DNA of 64,000 nucleotides from Mesoflavibacter sp037029465 (GCF_037029465.1 NZ_JAYMEM010000026.1:310001-374000), one strand, 5' to 3'; positions 51,564 to 60,293 are shown, counted from the first letter of the stretch. Made by a program: numbers and translations. The notes: a model not told the origin generated them from the letters alone.

Positions 51564-52448
51564 ATGGCAAACGACACTGCAAGCACAGGATTAAAAGTGG
51601 CATTAGGTATAGCACTAGTCTTGTTTATTGGTACAGCTGTTTATACAGGTTCTCTTTACAATGAAAAGCAAGAAACAGAACAGCAATTAACAACAGAAAA
51701 AAACGACGTATTAGCTAATTTAAACGAAATGAAAGCTAAATATGATTTAGCATTAAGCGAAAACGAAGTCACTAACCAAAACTTAGTAGAAGCAAGAGAA
51801 CGTATACAAGGATTGATAGACTCTTTAGAAACTGCTGAAACTAACGTAAAAAGCTTATGGAGATACAAACAAAAGTATCTTGCATTACAAGAAGAAATGG
51901 ATGTTTTACTTACAGAAAATGATCGTTTAAAAGTAGAAAACATGCAATTAGCAACAACTTTAGACAGTACAAAAGTTCAACTTGAAGAAAGAGCAATATT
52001 TAATGACTCTTTAATGATTCAAAATACAGCTTTAGCTGAAGTTATGGAAAATGCAGCTGTTTTAAATACAGTAAATCTTAAAGGATATGGTGTTTTAGTG
52101 CGTAATAATGGTAAGTTAGTGCCAATGGAAAGAGCAAGACGTGTAGACAAAATTAGAGTATGTTATACTGTTGCTAAAAACAAGTTAGTACAATCTGGAG
52201 ATAAAGAGCTTTACGTACAGGTTATTGATCCTAAAAACAATATTTTAGGAGCAAATCAACAAGTAACTTTTGGAGAGCAAACTTTAAATTATAGCGTTAT
52301 AAGTAAGTTTAATTACGAAAATGGAAACTTAGATATATGTGAGTTTGTAAGTAATAATACAGACGACGATTTTGAAGATGGTCGCTATCAAGTAAACGTA
52401 TTTAACGGAAACGAATTGGTATCTAGCTCTGAATTTACCCTTAAATAA
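51564..52448 (+). CDS. Membrane-anchored coiled-coil protein of unknown function
   Basis: 294 residues. N-terminal membrane helix (~10-29, VALGIALVLFIGTAVYTGSLY) followed by a long coiled coil (~32-155: EKQETEQQLTTEKNDVLANLNEMKAKY, VEARERIQGLIDSLETAETNVKSL, EEMDVLLTENDRLKVENMQL). A beta-rich C-terminal domain (~165-294) contains NLKGYGVLVRNNGKLVPMERARRVDKIRVCYTVAKN and YQVNVFNGNELVSSSEFTLK. Similar proteins are widespread in Bacteroidota with misleading 'ParA'-type labels. A role bridging the envelope is possible but unproven. It splits the hut genes and has its own terminator. Confidence 0.78.
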   Translation: MANDTASTGLKVALGIALVLFIGTAVYTGSLYNEKQETEQQLTTEKNDVLANLNEMKAKYDLALSENEVTNQNLVEARERIQGLIDSLETAETNVKSLWRYKQKYLALQEEMDVLLTENDRLKVENMQLATTLDSTKVQLEERAIFNDSLMIQNTALAEVMENAAVLNTVNLKGYGVLVRNNGKLVPMERARRVDKIRVCYTVAKNKLVQSGDKELYVQVIDPKNNILGANQQVTFGEQTLNYSVISKFNYENGNLDICEFVSNNTDDDFEDGRYQVNVFNGNELVSSSEFTLK

Positions 52449-52486
52449 TATTCAGAAACAATGTAGATATTGTTAATTATTCCACT

Positions 52487-52517
52487 AAAAAGCCCAAATT
52501 AATTTTTGGGTTTTTTT
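52487..52517. terminator. Terminator between the coiled-coil gene and hutI
   Basis: CCCAAA..TTTGGG stem flanked by A-run and T-run; usable from either strand by two convergent genes. Confidence 0.75.
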
Positions 52518-53754
52518 ATGCAATAATTTGACCATTAATGATTACGGTTTCTATATTGTTTTCACCAAAAGAATATGGTAAATAATAGTAGCTAGGTATC
52601 TGTTTAGTGATTATTAAATTGGCTTTTTTACCTCTTGTAATACTTCCGTATTGTTTTTCTATACCCATAGCGTAAGCACCATTAATGGTTGCTGCGTTTA
52701 TGGCTTCTTCAGGAGTCATTTTCATTTTAATACAAGCTGTGCTTACTACAAAATTCATATTTCCGCTAGGTGTAGATCCTGGATTATAATCTGTAGCTAA
52801 AGCTAAAGGTAAACCTGCATCAATCATTTTTCTTGCAGGTGAATACGGTATACTTAAAAAGTAGGAGCAAGACGGTAACGCAACTGGCATAGTGCTGCTT
52901 CCTTTTAATATGTTGATATCTTCATCATTCATTTCTTCTAAATGATCTACGCTTAAAGCATTGTGTTGTACCGCTAAAGCTACGCCACCAAACGTATTAA
53001 ATTGATTAACATGTATTTTTGAAGGCATATGATATTTTTTACCAGCTTCTATAATTTGTTTAGTATCGTCTAAATCAAAATAGCCTTTTTCGCAAAAAAT
53101 ATCAATGTAGTCTGCTAATTGTTCTCTGTCAATTTGCGGTAGCATTTCATTTATAATTTCATTTAAATAACCTTGTTTGTTATTTTTATAGTGAAGAGGA
53201 AGCGCATGTGCACCTAAAAATGTGGCTCTTACTTTTACTGGAAATTCCTTTTTTATACGTTTAATTACGCGAAGCATTTTTAGTTCGGCTTCTGGTGTTA
53301 ATCCGTAACCAGATTTTATTTCTATTGCACCAGTACCAAGTTTCATTACGGTTTTAACACGTTCTATCGACTGATTGTAAAGTTCGTCTTCAGAGGTATT
53401 TTGAAGTGTTTTAGCGCTGTTTAAAATTCCGCCACCACGATTGGCAATTTCTTCGTAAGTCAATCCGTTAATGCGGTCTACAAATTCTAACTCACGATTA
53501 CCAGCATAAACAATATGTGTATGTGAGTCGCACCATGTTGGTAACACAAATTTACCAGTCGCGTCAATAGTGGTTTCTGCTTCTATGGAAGCAGCGTCTT
53601 CCATTGGTCCATAACTTACAATAGTATCATCTTCAATTAAAACATAAGCGTTTTCAATAGTTGGAAGCGTTTTCATGTCTTTTCCTGAAATAAAAGACGG
53701 ACAATTTTCTCTAACTTGTAGTAATGATTTTATATTGATAATTAATGTAGACAT
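52516..53754 (-). CDS. hutI: Imidazolonepropionase
   Basis: 412-residue amidohydrolase that opens 4-imidazolone-5-propionate to N-formimidoyl-L-glutamate. Metal motif DSHTHIVYAG (~76-85), the family block NRELEFVDRINGLTYEEIANRGGGI (~86-111), SGYGLTPEAELKMLRV, HVNQFNTFGG (~246), DHLEEM (~271) and ATDYNPGSTPSG (~325) with the catalytic Asp. Length is typical (~405-415). It is the step before HutG. An unrelated gene on the opposite strand lies between them. Confidence 0.94.
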   Translation of the reverse strand: MSTLIINIKSLLQVRENCPSFISGKDMKTLPTIENAYVLIEDDTIVSYGPMEDAASIEAETTIDATGKFVLPTWCDSHTHIVYAGNRELEFVDRINGLTYEEIANRGGGILNSAKTLQNTSEDELYNQSIERVKTVMKLGTGAIEIKSGYGLTPEAELKMLRVIKRIKKEFPVKVRATFLGAHALPLHYKNNKQGYLNEIINEMLPQIDREQLADYIDIFCEKGYFDLDDTKQIIEAGKKYHMPSKIHVNQFNTFGGVALAVQHNALSVDHLEEMNDEDINILKGSSTMPVALPSCSYFLSIPYSPARKMIDAGLPLALATDYNPGSTPSGNMNFVVSTACIKMKMTPEEAINAATINGAYAMGIEKQYGSITRGKKANLIITKQIPSYYYLPYSFGENNIETVIINGQIIA

Positions 53755-53896
53755 GTAATATTGTTATGGTTTGTTATAGTTTCAAAGATATAGAAATTAC
53801 AAGAATTGAAAGACAGTCTTTAAAACACATTTGCTTTGAAAAAAAACAATTACTATATTTATACTTTAAGACTTAAAGTAACTAACTATTCTCAAC

Positions 53897-53931
53897 AAAA
53901 AACCGTTAAAATCTCTTTTAACGGTTTTTTT
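53897..53931. terminator. Terminator of fumC
   Basis: AAAAAACCGTTAAAA-TCTC-TTTTAACGGTTTTTT, 21 bp beyond the fumC stop on the minus strand. Confidence 0.82.
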
Positions 53932-53951
53932 ATTTTGGTTATTAAAATAGC

Positions 53952-55349
53952 TTATTTTAAGCTTCCAACCATGTCTTCTGGTTTAACCCATTCGTCATAA
54001 TCTTCTGCGCTTACATAACCTAAATTAATTGCTTCTTCTTTTAAAGTAGTACCGTTTTTGTGTGCTGTATTAGCAATTTCGGCAGCTTTGTAGTAACCAA
54101 TTTTTGTGTTTAAAGCAGTCACTAACATTAAAGAGTTGTTTAATAATTCTTTAATTACAGCGTGGTTAGGCTCTATACCAGATGCACAATTTTCGTCAAA
54201 ACTTACACAAGCATCACCAATTAATTGAGCAGATTGTAAAATATTAGCCGCCATAACAGGTTTAAATACGTTAAGCTCGTAATGACCTTGTGTACCACCA
54301 ACAGTTATCGCCACATCGTTACCCATAACTTGCGCGCAAACCATGGTTAAAGCTTCGCATTGCGTAGGGTTTACTTTTCCTGGCATAATAGAACTTCCTG
54401 GCTCATTTGCAGGAATGATAATCTCACCAATTCCTGATCTTGGTCCAGACGCCATCATACGTATATCGTTAGCAATTTTGTTAAGCGACACTGCTAATTG
54501 TTTTAAAGCGCCATGACTTTCTACAATAGCATCGTGTGCAGCTAAAGCTTCAAATTTGTTTGGTGCAGTGATAAATGGTAAACCTGTAAATTCAGCTATA
54601 AACTCTGCAACGCGTTTATCGTAACCTTTTGGAGTGTTAAGACCAGTACCAACAGCTGTTCCACCTAAAGCCAATTCTTTTAAGTGGTCTAAAGTGTTTT
54701 CTAACGCTTTTAAACCGTGATCTAACTGAGATACGTAACCAGAAAACTCTTGTCCTAAGGTTAATGGTGTTGCATCCATTAAGTGTGTACGACCAATTTT
54801 TACAACGTTTTTAAACTCTTCAGATTTCTTTTTTAAGGTATTACGTAATTGTTTAACACCAGGTATGGTTGTTTTTACAATTTTTGTGTACGCCGCAATG
54901 TGCATTCCTGTTGGGAAGGTATCGTTAGACGATTGCGATTTGTTAACATCATCATTTGGTTGAATGGTTTTATCGCCTTCACCAATAGTTTTACCAGCTA
55001 ATTGATGTGCACGGTTAGCGATAACCTCGTTAACATTCATGTTAGATTGTGTACCAGAACCAGTTTGCCAAATTACTAACGGAAACTGATCATCATGTTT
55101 ACCTGCTAAAATTTCGTCACAAACCTTAGCAATAAGGTCGCGTTTTTCTACCGGTAACACGCCAAGCTCGCAGTTAGTGTAAGCAGCCGCTTTTTTAAGG
55201 TAAGCAAAACCGTAAACAACTTCTAAAGGCATAGATGCAGGCGCACCAATTTTAAAATTGTTACGAGAGCGTTCTGTTTGTGCGCCCCAAAGTTTGTCTG
55301 CAGGCACTTTAACCTCGCCCATTGTATCTTTTTCTATTCTGTATTCCAT
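53952..55349 (-). CDS. fumC: Fumarate hydratase class II
   Basis: 465-residue homotetrameric iron-independent fumarase (TCA cycle, fumarate to malate). Family regions: WGAQTERSRNNFKIG near the start, QTGSGTQSNMNVNEVIANRA (~98-117), KIGRTHLMDATPLTLGQEFSG (~183-203, catalytic His), and the superfamily signature GSSIMPGKVNPTQCEA (~315-330) with the flexible loop Ser. The C-terminal TALNTKIGYYKAAEIANTAHKNGTTLKEEA is also conserved. It has its own promoter region and terminator. Confidence 0.96.
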   Translation of the reverse strand: MEYRIEKDTMGEVKVPADKLWGAQTERSRNNFKIGAPASMPLEVVYGFAYLKKAAAYTNCELGVLPVEKRDLIAKVCDEILAGKHDDQFPLVIWQTGSGTQSNMNVNEVIANRAHQLAGKTIGEGDKTIQPNDDVNKSQSSNDTFPTGMHIAAYTKIVKTTIPGVKQLRNTLKKKSEEFKNVVKIGRTHLMDATPLTLGQEFSGYVSQLDHGLKALENTLDHLKELALGGTAVGTGLNTPKGYDKRVAEFIAEFTGLPFITAPNKFEALAAHDAIVESHGALKQLAVSLNKIANDIRMMASGPRSGIGEIIIPANEPGSSIMPGKVNPTQCEALTMVCAQVMGNDVAITVGGTQGHYELNVFKPVMAANILQSAQLIGDACVSFDENCASGIEPNHAVIKELLNNSLMLVTALNTKIGYYKAAEIANTAHKNGTTLKEEAINLGYVSAEDYDEWVKPEDMVGSLK

Positions 55350-55525
55350 GGTATAGTTGATTATAAAAATAAGACTACAAATTTATAAAAAAATGAGGTC
55401 TTAATTAAGTGAATGTTAATAAGAAATAAATACTTTTTAGGGTTTGTGTTTGAGGTTTTGAATAATTTGTCGAAATTGGAAATGTTATTTATGAAAATAT
55501 TTTACTAAAAGGAATAATTAAAAAA

Positions 55526-56224
55526 ATGAATAATAAAAAGAAGAAATTGCCTATAACGATTTTAAAAGCGTTAGAATCATTTGTTAATTTATCTGGTGAC
55601 AAATTTATAGTCACAGATCCAAGAGATAACTTACTTTCAGTTGTTGATGTAGATGAAGAGTCTGATTTTTATTTTAAAATAGTACAGTATCAAAAAAAGC
55701 AAGATGGTTCATTTCAATTTCTAATGGATAGAAAGCCGAAAAATGATGATGAACCTAATCAATATAAAGCTTGGATTAATATAAAACATCTTGATACACA
55801 ATTTAAAATTTGGTTAGATCTTCTTCATTCTTATGAAAGTACTAATTCATTTTTTGATGATCCAATTGTTATATCAAATGCAGAAAAATTCTTTCAAAAG
55901 TTTGAAATATTAGATGATAATGCAGATAAAGAAACTTTTAATTTAGAACAACAATTATTTTTAGAGGAATATTTAGAAAGCTCTAAAGAGAAGCTTAAAA
56001 ATTTGAAAGAAAATCAAACGGAAGAGAAAATAATAGAAATAGAAATTTTAGAAAAGGAAACAGATGAAATAAAAAATGCTTTGACCACAGAGTCAAAACG
56101 AAAAATTATGATGCGTCTTTCAAAGTTTTGGGGCAGAGCACAAAAAACTGGTTTACAAATAATTAAAGAGGTTTTTGTGAGTGTAGTTGCTGAAATAACA
56201 AAAAAAATAATGTTAGGTTCTTGA
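55526..56224 (+). CDS. Orphan hypothetical protein with coiled coil and amphipathic C-terminus
   Basis: 232 residues; no family recognised. Domain 1 (~10-130) is mixed alpha/beta and aromatic-rich (DKFIVTDPRDNLLSVVDVDEESDFYFKIVQYQ, AWINIKHLDTQFKIWLDLLHSY). A coiled coil follows at ~140-190 (EEYLESSKEKLKNLKENQTEEKIIEIEILEKETDEI). The C-terminus (~200-232) forms an amphipathic/hydrophobic helix (LQIIKEVFVSVVAEITKKIML) that could associate with a membrane. AT-rich composition and lack of conserved neighbours suggest an accessory gene, perhaps horizontally acquired. Confidence 0.65.
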   Translation: MNNKKKKLPITILKALESFVNLSGDKFIVTDPRDNLLSVVDVDEESDFYFKIVQYQKKQDGSFQFLMDRKPKNDDEPNQYKAWINIKHLDTQFKIWLDLLHSYESTNSFFDDPIVISNAEKFFQKFEILDDNADKETFNLEQQLFLEEYLESSKEKLKNLKENQTEEKIIEIEILEKETDEIKNALTTESKRKIMMRLSKFWGRAQKTGLQIIKEVFVSVVAEITKKIMLGS

Positions 56225-56273
56225 GTTTTTAGATTAGTTCTTAACAACTCTGTTAATAATTTTTAGGATAGTG

Positions 56274-56304
56274 TTGTTTAAAAAAAAGGTAATAAGTATC
56301 TTTG
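56274..56304 (+). promoter_or_regulatory. Promoter of the 58-residue membrane protein gene
   Basis: TTG 56274-56276, 20-nt spacer, TATCTTTG 56297-56304: a textbook Bacteroidota promoter. Its quality supports the small gene downstream as real. Confidence 0.7.
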
Positions 56305-56336
56305 CGGTAACAATAAACAAGTAATTAGACGTAATC

Positions 56337-56513
56337 ATGTTCGAATTTGACCAATATTTAGGCTTTTTAGCATTTTTAACTATCTTAACCATAGGATTTT
56401 GGTTAATGATTTTTTTAATCACATTTGTAGTTCCTTATTGGATTGGAGGAAGCTTAATAGAGCGTTTAAAAGAAATTAAAGAAGAGAAAAAAGCAAAAAG
56501 ACAACAGGCTTAA
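56337..56513 (+). CDS. 58-residue small membrane protein
   Basis: Encodes MFEFDQYLGFLAFLTILTIG, then FWLMIFLITFVVPYWIGGSL and a basic tail IERLKEIKEEKKAKRQQA. One long or two short membrane helices (~7-38) then a highly charged cytosolic helix. It has a good promoter with 32-nt leader and a strong terminator 20 bp after its stop, so it is almost certainly an independent small gene. Function unknown. Confidence 0.75.
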   Translation: MFEFDQYLGFLAFLTILTIGFWLMIFLITFVVPYWIGGSLIERLKEIKEEKKAKRQQA

Positions 56514-56533
56514 GCTTTTTATTAATCATATTT

Positions 56534-56578
56534 AAAAAGGGAAATTCTAAAACTATTTTAGAATTTCCCTTTTTTTAT
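56534..56578 (+). terminator. Strong terminator of the small membrane protein gene
   Basis: Perfect 19-bp stem from AAAAAGGGAAATTCTAAAA with a 3-nt loop and trailing T's. Confidence 0.88.
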
Positions 56579-56589
56579 GCTCTTTATTA

Positions 56590-56800
56590 GAGTTGTTTGT
56601 CATTTAGAGCTGTCACATTGAGCGCAGTCGAAATGAAAGTGAAGAATCTATTTATTTAAGATTATGAGATTCCTCAATTCTTCGGAATGACAGTTGATAT
56701 TTCTATTTTTAGTTTGTCACTCAGAGCGTAGCGAAGAGTCTTTTTTATTTTTAGATTCTTCAGTCGTTCCTCCTTCGGAATGACAAGTTGATTGTTATTT
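56590..56800. repeat. Array of dispersed CATTGAGCGCAGTCGAAATG / TTCGGAATGACA repeats
   Basis: No gene in this ~210 bp. It contains CACATTGAGCGCAGTCGAAATG, TTCTTCGGAATGACAG, GTCACTCAGAGCGTAGCGAAGAGTC and CTTCGGAATGACAAG, all of the dispersed family seen near dnaK, in direct and inverted orientations so that the block can fold into hairpins. Confidence 0.75.
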
Positions 56801-56808
56801 TAGGATGT

Positions 56809-56846
56809 AAAAAAGGGTTTATTATAATTTAATAAACCCTTTTTTA
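56809..56846 (-). terminator. Terminator of the TonB-dependent receptor gene
   Basis: GGGTTTATTA / TAATAAACCC stem with flanking A6 and T6 runs, 40 bp beyond the receptor stop on the minus strand. Confidence 0.85.
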
Positions 56847-56850
56847 ATTT

Positions 56851-56880
56851 TGCTAACTGCTAACTGCTAACTGCTAACTG
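56851..56880. repeat. Tandem heptamer (TGCTAAC)x4
   Basis: Four perfect copies plus TG, directly after the receptor's stop codon. Short tandem repeats like this can vary in copy number. Confidence 0.85.
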
Positions 56881-56885
56881 AAAAA

Positions 56886-59405
56886 CTATCCTTCAAATTC
56901 GTCGTCACCGTTGTAGTCATTATTTCTGTTACCTCTATTACGATCTTTTTTCTGATTAAATCTATAGATCATAGATAATGTAATTTGGCGTTGTCTCCAT
57001 TGGAACTCAGATATAACACGTTCTGTAGCAGTTGTAGTTACCGAGTTTCTTTTTCTAGAGTTAAATACATCTCTAATGTTTAGTGATAGTGTTGCTTTGT
57101 CTTTAAAAATCTCTTTACTAAAGGCTAAATCCATAGAGAAAATTCCGTCTGTATCAGATTGAGCATCAGATCTTGCGCCTCTATAAAAAGCATTTGTTTG
57201 CCAATCTATCTTTGCAGGTAAAGTCACTTTACTACTAAATCTAGCAAACCAACTTGTGTTTTTTGCGCTATAATCTACGTCGTTAAATTCTCCTTCTGTA
57301 TTAAATTGAAAGAAGTTAATACTAGAATTTAAACGTAACCATTTTTCTGGGTTGTATAACACGCCAAGTTCTGCACCTGTACGCTTGTTTGTAGATAGGT
57401 TAACCGGAATGGTTCTAATAATGTTAATTCCGTCTGATGTTGTACCACCAGTATTTTCTTGAACACGCTCAAAAGAGTCAGTTTCATGTTGGTAATACAC
57501 AGAAGTAGTAAGGGTTAATTTGTCCCAACGTTTTAAATAACCTAAATCAAATGTACTTGAAAACGCAGGATTTAAATTAGGGTTACCTTGAAAAACTCTT
57601 GTTCTACTTGATCTAGTTGGGAATGGGTTAATAAACCAACCACGAGGTCTGTTAATACGTCTGTTATAACCAAGTGTTATACTTTCTTCACTTTGATCTT
57701 CATCTGCAAGGTTATAAATTAAGTTTACCGTAGGGAATAAACCTAAATAGTTTTTATCAAAATCTGTATCAATCGGGAAACCAAAAGCATCGTTTAATTC
57801 TTGATCTGATAATCTTGAATCAATTTTTCCTTTTAACTGTGTGTGCTCTAATCTAAGACCTAAAAGGAAAGAGAATTTACCTAATTTAGTACCGTATTGC
57901 GTGTAAAGTGCGTTAACATTTTCAGTATAATCAAAAACATTTGTGATAGTATCGTTTACAAATAAAGAACCATCAGTTATATCTTCTTGCTCTAAAAGAT
58001 AGTCTGTAATTTCATTTTGAAAACTACCACGGTAACCAGCTTCAAACCTAGAATCTTCACCAATTGGCAATACATAATCTGCTTGTACTAAATATTCTTT
58101 TTGGTCTTCAGTTTGATAAATTTGTTCTCTTTGAAAAGGTTCTGGGTTAGTATCTTCAGTAAAATCGTAATTTTCATCTAAAAACGTAAATTGCTCTTCT
58201 TTATCAATCACATACTGGAAATCTGCAGTTAATTGATGTCCGTTATCATCAAATTTAGTGATGTAATTTAATGCGAATTGGTAGCTATTATCTTCTTCAT
58301 TTTGACGCTCGTATCTTGTAGTTTGTTCAACTAAACCACCGTTATAACGTTCTGAAATATTTGTTGATAAATCTGCATCTTCACCATATCTGTAGAAAAA
58401 ACTTCCTGTTAAAGAGGTTTTATCTGATAAGAAGTATTCCATACCAATGTTACCGTTATAATTACGATTAAGTCTAGTAACATCTTGGTCTTCTATAATT
58501 TGTCTATATTCTGGTGTTTGTAAAATACCGTCTTCATCTAAATAATCAAAGTAATAGGTGTCACTATCACTTGTTCTTGGTGCATCATAATATCTAAAAC
58601 CTATGTTTGAAAATAGGTTGAATTTTTCTGTTCTGTAGTTTAATGTTGTAGCAACACCAACTAAATCTGGGTTACCAGCATTTAAATTAATAGATCCATT
58701 AAATCCTAAAGTTTCTTTTTGACGAAGAATAATATTTAAGATACCAGCAGTACCTTCGGCATCATATCTAGCAGATGGTGACGTAATAACCTCTACACGC
58801 TCTATTGCTTCTGCAGGAAGCTGACTTAGCACATTGCTGTCTCCAAAACCAGCAAGTGCAGATGGTTTACCGTTAATTAAAATTCTAACATTTTCGTTAC
58901 CTCTTAAACTAATACCACCTTCAATATCTACAGAAACTGATGGTACATTATTTAAAGCGTCACTTACAGTTCCGCCAGCTGTGGTTAAATCTTTACCAAT
59001 GTTGTAGATTTTTTTATCAAGTCTGATGTCTACAGTAGTTTTTTCGGCAACGATTTCAATTTCATCTAAAGTTTCGGCATCTACAGATAGGGAAGTGGTA
59101 CCTAAGTTTGTATTACTAGTAATTGATTTGTTGTTGATTGTTAGCTTTTTAAAGCCAATATATTCGTATGAAATGTTATAAGTTCCTGCTGCAACTTTAA
59201 TGTTGTAATTACCTTTGGTATCTGTTATTCCTCCGGTAACATCACTTGCATCTGTTGTGCTAGTAAATACAATTGTAGCGTATTCTAATGGTGTTTGAGT
59301 GTTAGCGTCTACAATTTTACCTTTTACTGTAATTTCTTTTTCGCTCTGAGCAAAAATTAGCGTTGTAAATAAAAGAATAAAACTGGTTAGTATTTTTTTA
59401 GTCAT
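56886..59405 (-). CDS. TonB-dependent outer-membrane receptor
   Basis: 839 residues. Signal peptide (~1-19, ends IFAQ), CarboxypepD_reg-like domain (~24-105: VKGKIVDANTQTPLEYATIV), plug domain (~125-225: GGTVSDALNNVPSVSVDIEGGISLRGNENVRILINGKPSALAG) and a beta-barrel of the OMP_b-brl_3 family to the end, with basic/Asn-rich C-terminal tail (RNRGNRNNDYNGDDE). Such flavobacterial receptors are found near varied genes and import siderophores, peptides or glycans; the ligand cannot be told. No SusD partner or regulator is adjacent. Confidence 0.92.
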   Translation of the reverse strand: MTKKILTSFILLFTTLIFAQSEKEITVKGKIVDANTQTPLEYATIVFTSTTDASDVTGGITDTKGNYNIKVAAGTYNISYEYIGFKKLTINNKSITSNTNLGTTSLSVDAETLDEIEIVAEKTTVDIRLDKKIYNIGKDLTTAGGTVSDALNNVPSVSVDIEGGISLRGNENVRILINGKPSALAGFGDSNVLSQLPAEAIERVEVITSPSARYDAEGTAGILNIILRQKETLGFNGSINLNAGNPDLVGVATTLNYRTEKFNLFSNIGFRYYDAPRTSDSDTYYFDYLDEDGILQTPEYRQIIEDQDVTRLNRNYNGNIGMEYFLSDKTSLTGSFFYRYGEDADLSTNISERYNGGLVEQTTRYERQNEEDNSYQFALNYITKFDDNGHQLTADFQYVIDKEEQFTFLDENYDFTEDTNPEPFQREQIYQTEDQKEYLVQADYVLPIGEDSRFEAGYRGSFQNEITDYLLEQEDITDGSLFVNDTITNVFDYTENVNALYTQYGTKLGKFSFLLGLRLEHTQLKGKIDSRLSDQELNDAFGFPIDTDFDKNYLGLFPTVNLIYNLADEDQSEESITLGYNRRINRPRGWFINPFPTRSSRTRVFQGNPNLNPAFSSTFDLGYLKRWDKLTLTTSVYYQHETDSFERVQENTGGTTSDGINIIRTIPVNLSTNKRTGAELGVLYNPEKWLRLNSSINFFQFNTEGEFNDVDYSAKNTSWFARFSSKVTLPAKIDWQTNAFYRGARSDAQSDTDGIFSMDLAFSKEIFKDKATLSLNIRDVFNSRKRNSVTTTATERVISEFQWRQRQITLSMIYRFNQKKDRNRGNRNNDYNGDDEFEG

Positions 59406-59505
59406 AATTAGGTTTTTGTTCTAAGACGCCAAAAATACTTACAGGTTTAACCTGACTTGGTTAAAGCTTTGTTAAATAAAAATGAATAGTGTTAACGTAC
59501 GTTAA

Positions 59506-59868
59506 TTAGTCTGAAGTTATATTAAAGATGCGTTTTGCAGGTTTTCCTATTAGGGCTTTTTCTCCGTTAATAATTATTGGTCTTTCAATAATTTCTTGAT
59601 ACTCAACCATTAGATCCAAAAGCTCTTCGTTATTAAACTTATGATCATCTTGATGCAAGTGATCAAAATTTTCTTTCCAGACTTTACTTTCTTTCCTAAT
59701 TAGTTCTTCTGGATTAATTTTAAGAAGCTTTATTATTTTTTGAAGTTTTATTTTATCTAAAGGTTTATCCTGATATTTAATAGCTTCTTGGTCATGTTTA
59801 CTTGTCTCTAAAATTTCTAAACACTTATTTGAGTTTGGAGAGTCTGGGTTGTGATATACTACTATCAT
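59506..59868 (-). CDS. ArsC/Spx-family protein lacking the catalytic cysteine
   Basis: 120 residues, thioredoxin-like ArsC fold. The active-site loop reads VYHNPDSPNSNKCLEIL: where ArsC has Cys (HNPxCxxS), this has Ser, and the next-but-two positions also differ. The other ArsC arginines are partly kept: LIRKESKVW and IIERPIII, but IGKPAKRI has Lys where arsenate reductases have Arg. Therefore unlikely to be an arsenate reductase; possibly a regulatory or degenerate paralogue. It lies 75 bp downstream of an ArsC with the catalytic Cys. Confidence 0.85.
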   Translation of the reverse strand: MIVVYHNPDSPNSNKCLEILETSKHDQEAIKYQDKPLDKIKLQKIIKLLKINPEELIRKESKVWKENFDHLHQDDHKFNNEELLDLMVEYQEIIERPIIINGEKALIGKPAKRIFNITSD

Positions 59869-59943
59869 TATTGTTTAAGGGGAGATTTTATTACTCTATA
59901 ATTATTTATGATTTTAAATATTAATGATTAATAGCGATACAAT

Positions 59944-60285
59944 TTAAATAATTTTTTTAATATTTTCAGGTGGTCTTCCAACAATAGCTTTATTTTTATT
60001 TACAACAATTGGTCGTTCTATTAACTTAGGGTTTTCAGTCATTGCTATAATTATTTCATTGTCAGATAATTGTTTGTTCTTGTAGTTTTCTTTCCAAATA
60101 GATTCATTTTTTCTAACTAGGTCAATTGGTTTAATACCCAGTAGTTTTATGATGTCAGAAAGTTCTTCTTTTGTAGGCGTATTTTCTAAATATTTTACAA
60201 TTTCAAAATCTTTACCTGATTCTTCAAGAATTTGAAATCCTTCTCTAGATTTTCTACATCTTGGGTTGTGATATATTTTAATCAT
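59944..60285 (-). CDS. arsC: ArsC-family arsenate reductase (glutaredoxin type)
   Basis: 113-residue thioredoxin-like protein. The active-site IYHNPRCRKSREGFQIL carries the catalytic Cys in CxxS (~10). Conserved arginines are in LVRKNESIW (~59), LIERPIVV (~91) and VGRPPENIKKII (~104), matching the R60/R94/R107 set of E. coli ArsC. It may reduce arsenate, or act as a YffB/Spx-like protein; no arsB, arsR or acr3 is nearby, so arsenic function is uncertain. It starts 8 bp after prfB on the same strand. Confidence 0.85.
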   Translation of the reverse strand: MIKIYHNPRCRKSREGFQILEESGKDFEIVKYLENTPTKEELSDIIKLLGIKPIDLVRKNESIWKENYKNKQLSDNEIIIAMTENPKLIERPIVVNKNKAIVGRPPENIKKII

Positions 60286-60293
60286 ATTAATTT

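Noticed and set aside
51479..51664. 61-residue plus-strand ORF
   Set aside because: It overlaps the start of the 294-aa coiled-coil protein gene in another frame, is basic and has no family resemblance; a shadow.
59944..60285. Arsenic resistance operon
   Set aside because: No arsR, arsB/acr3 or arsenite methylase nearby; only ArsC-fold proteins next to prfB, so not called as such.
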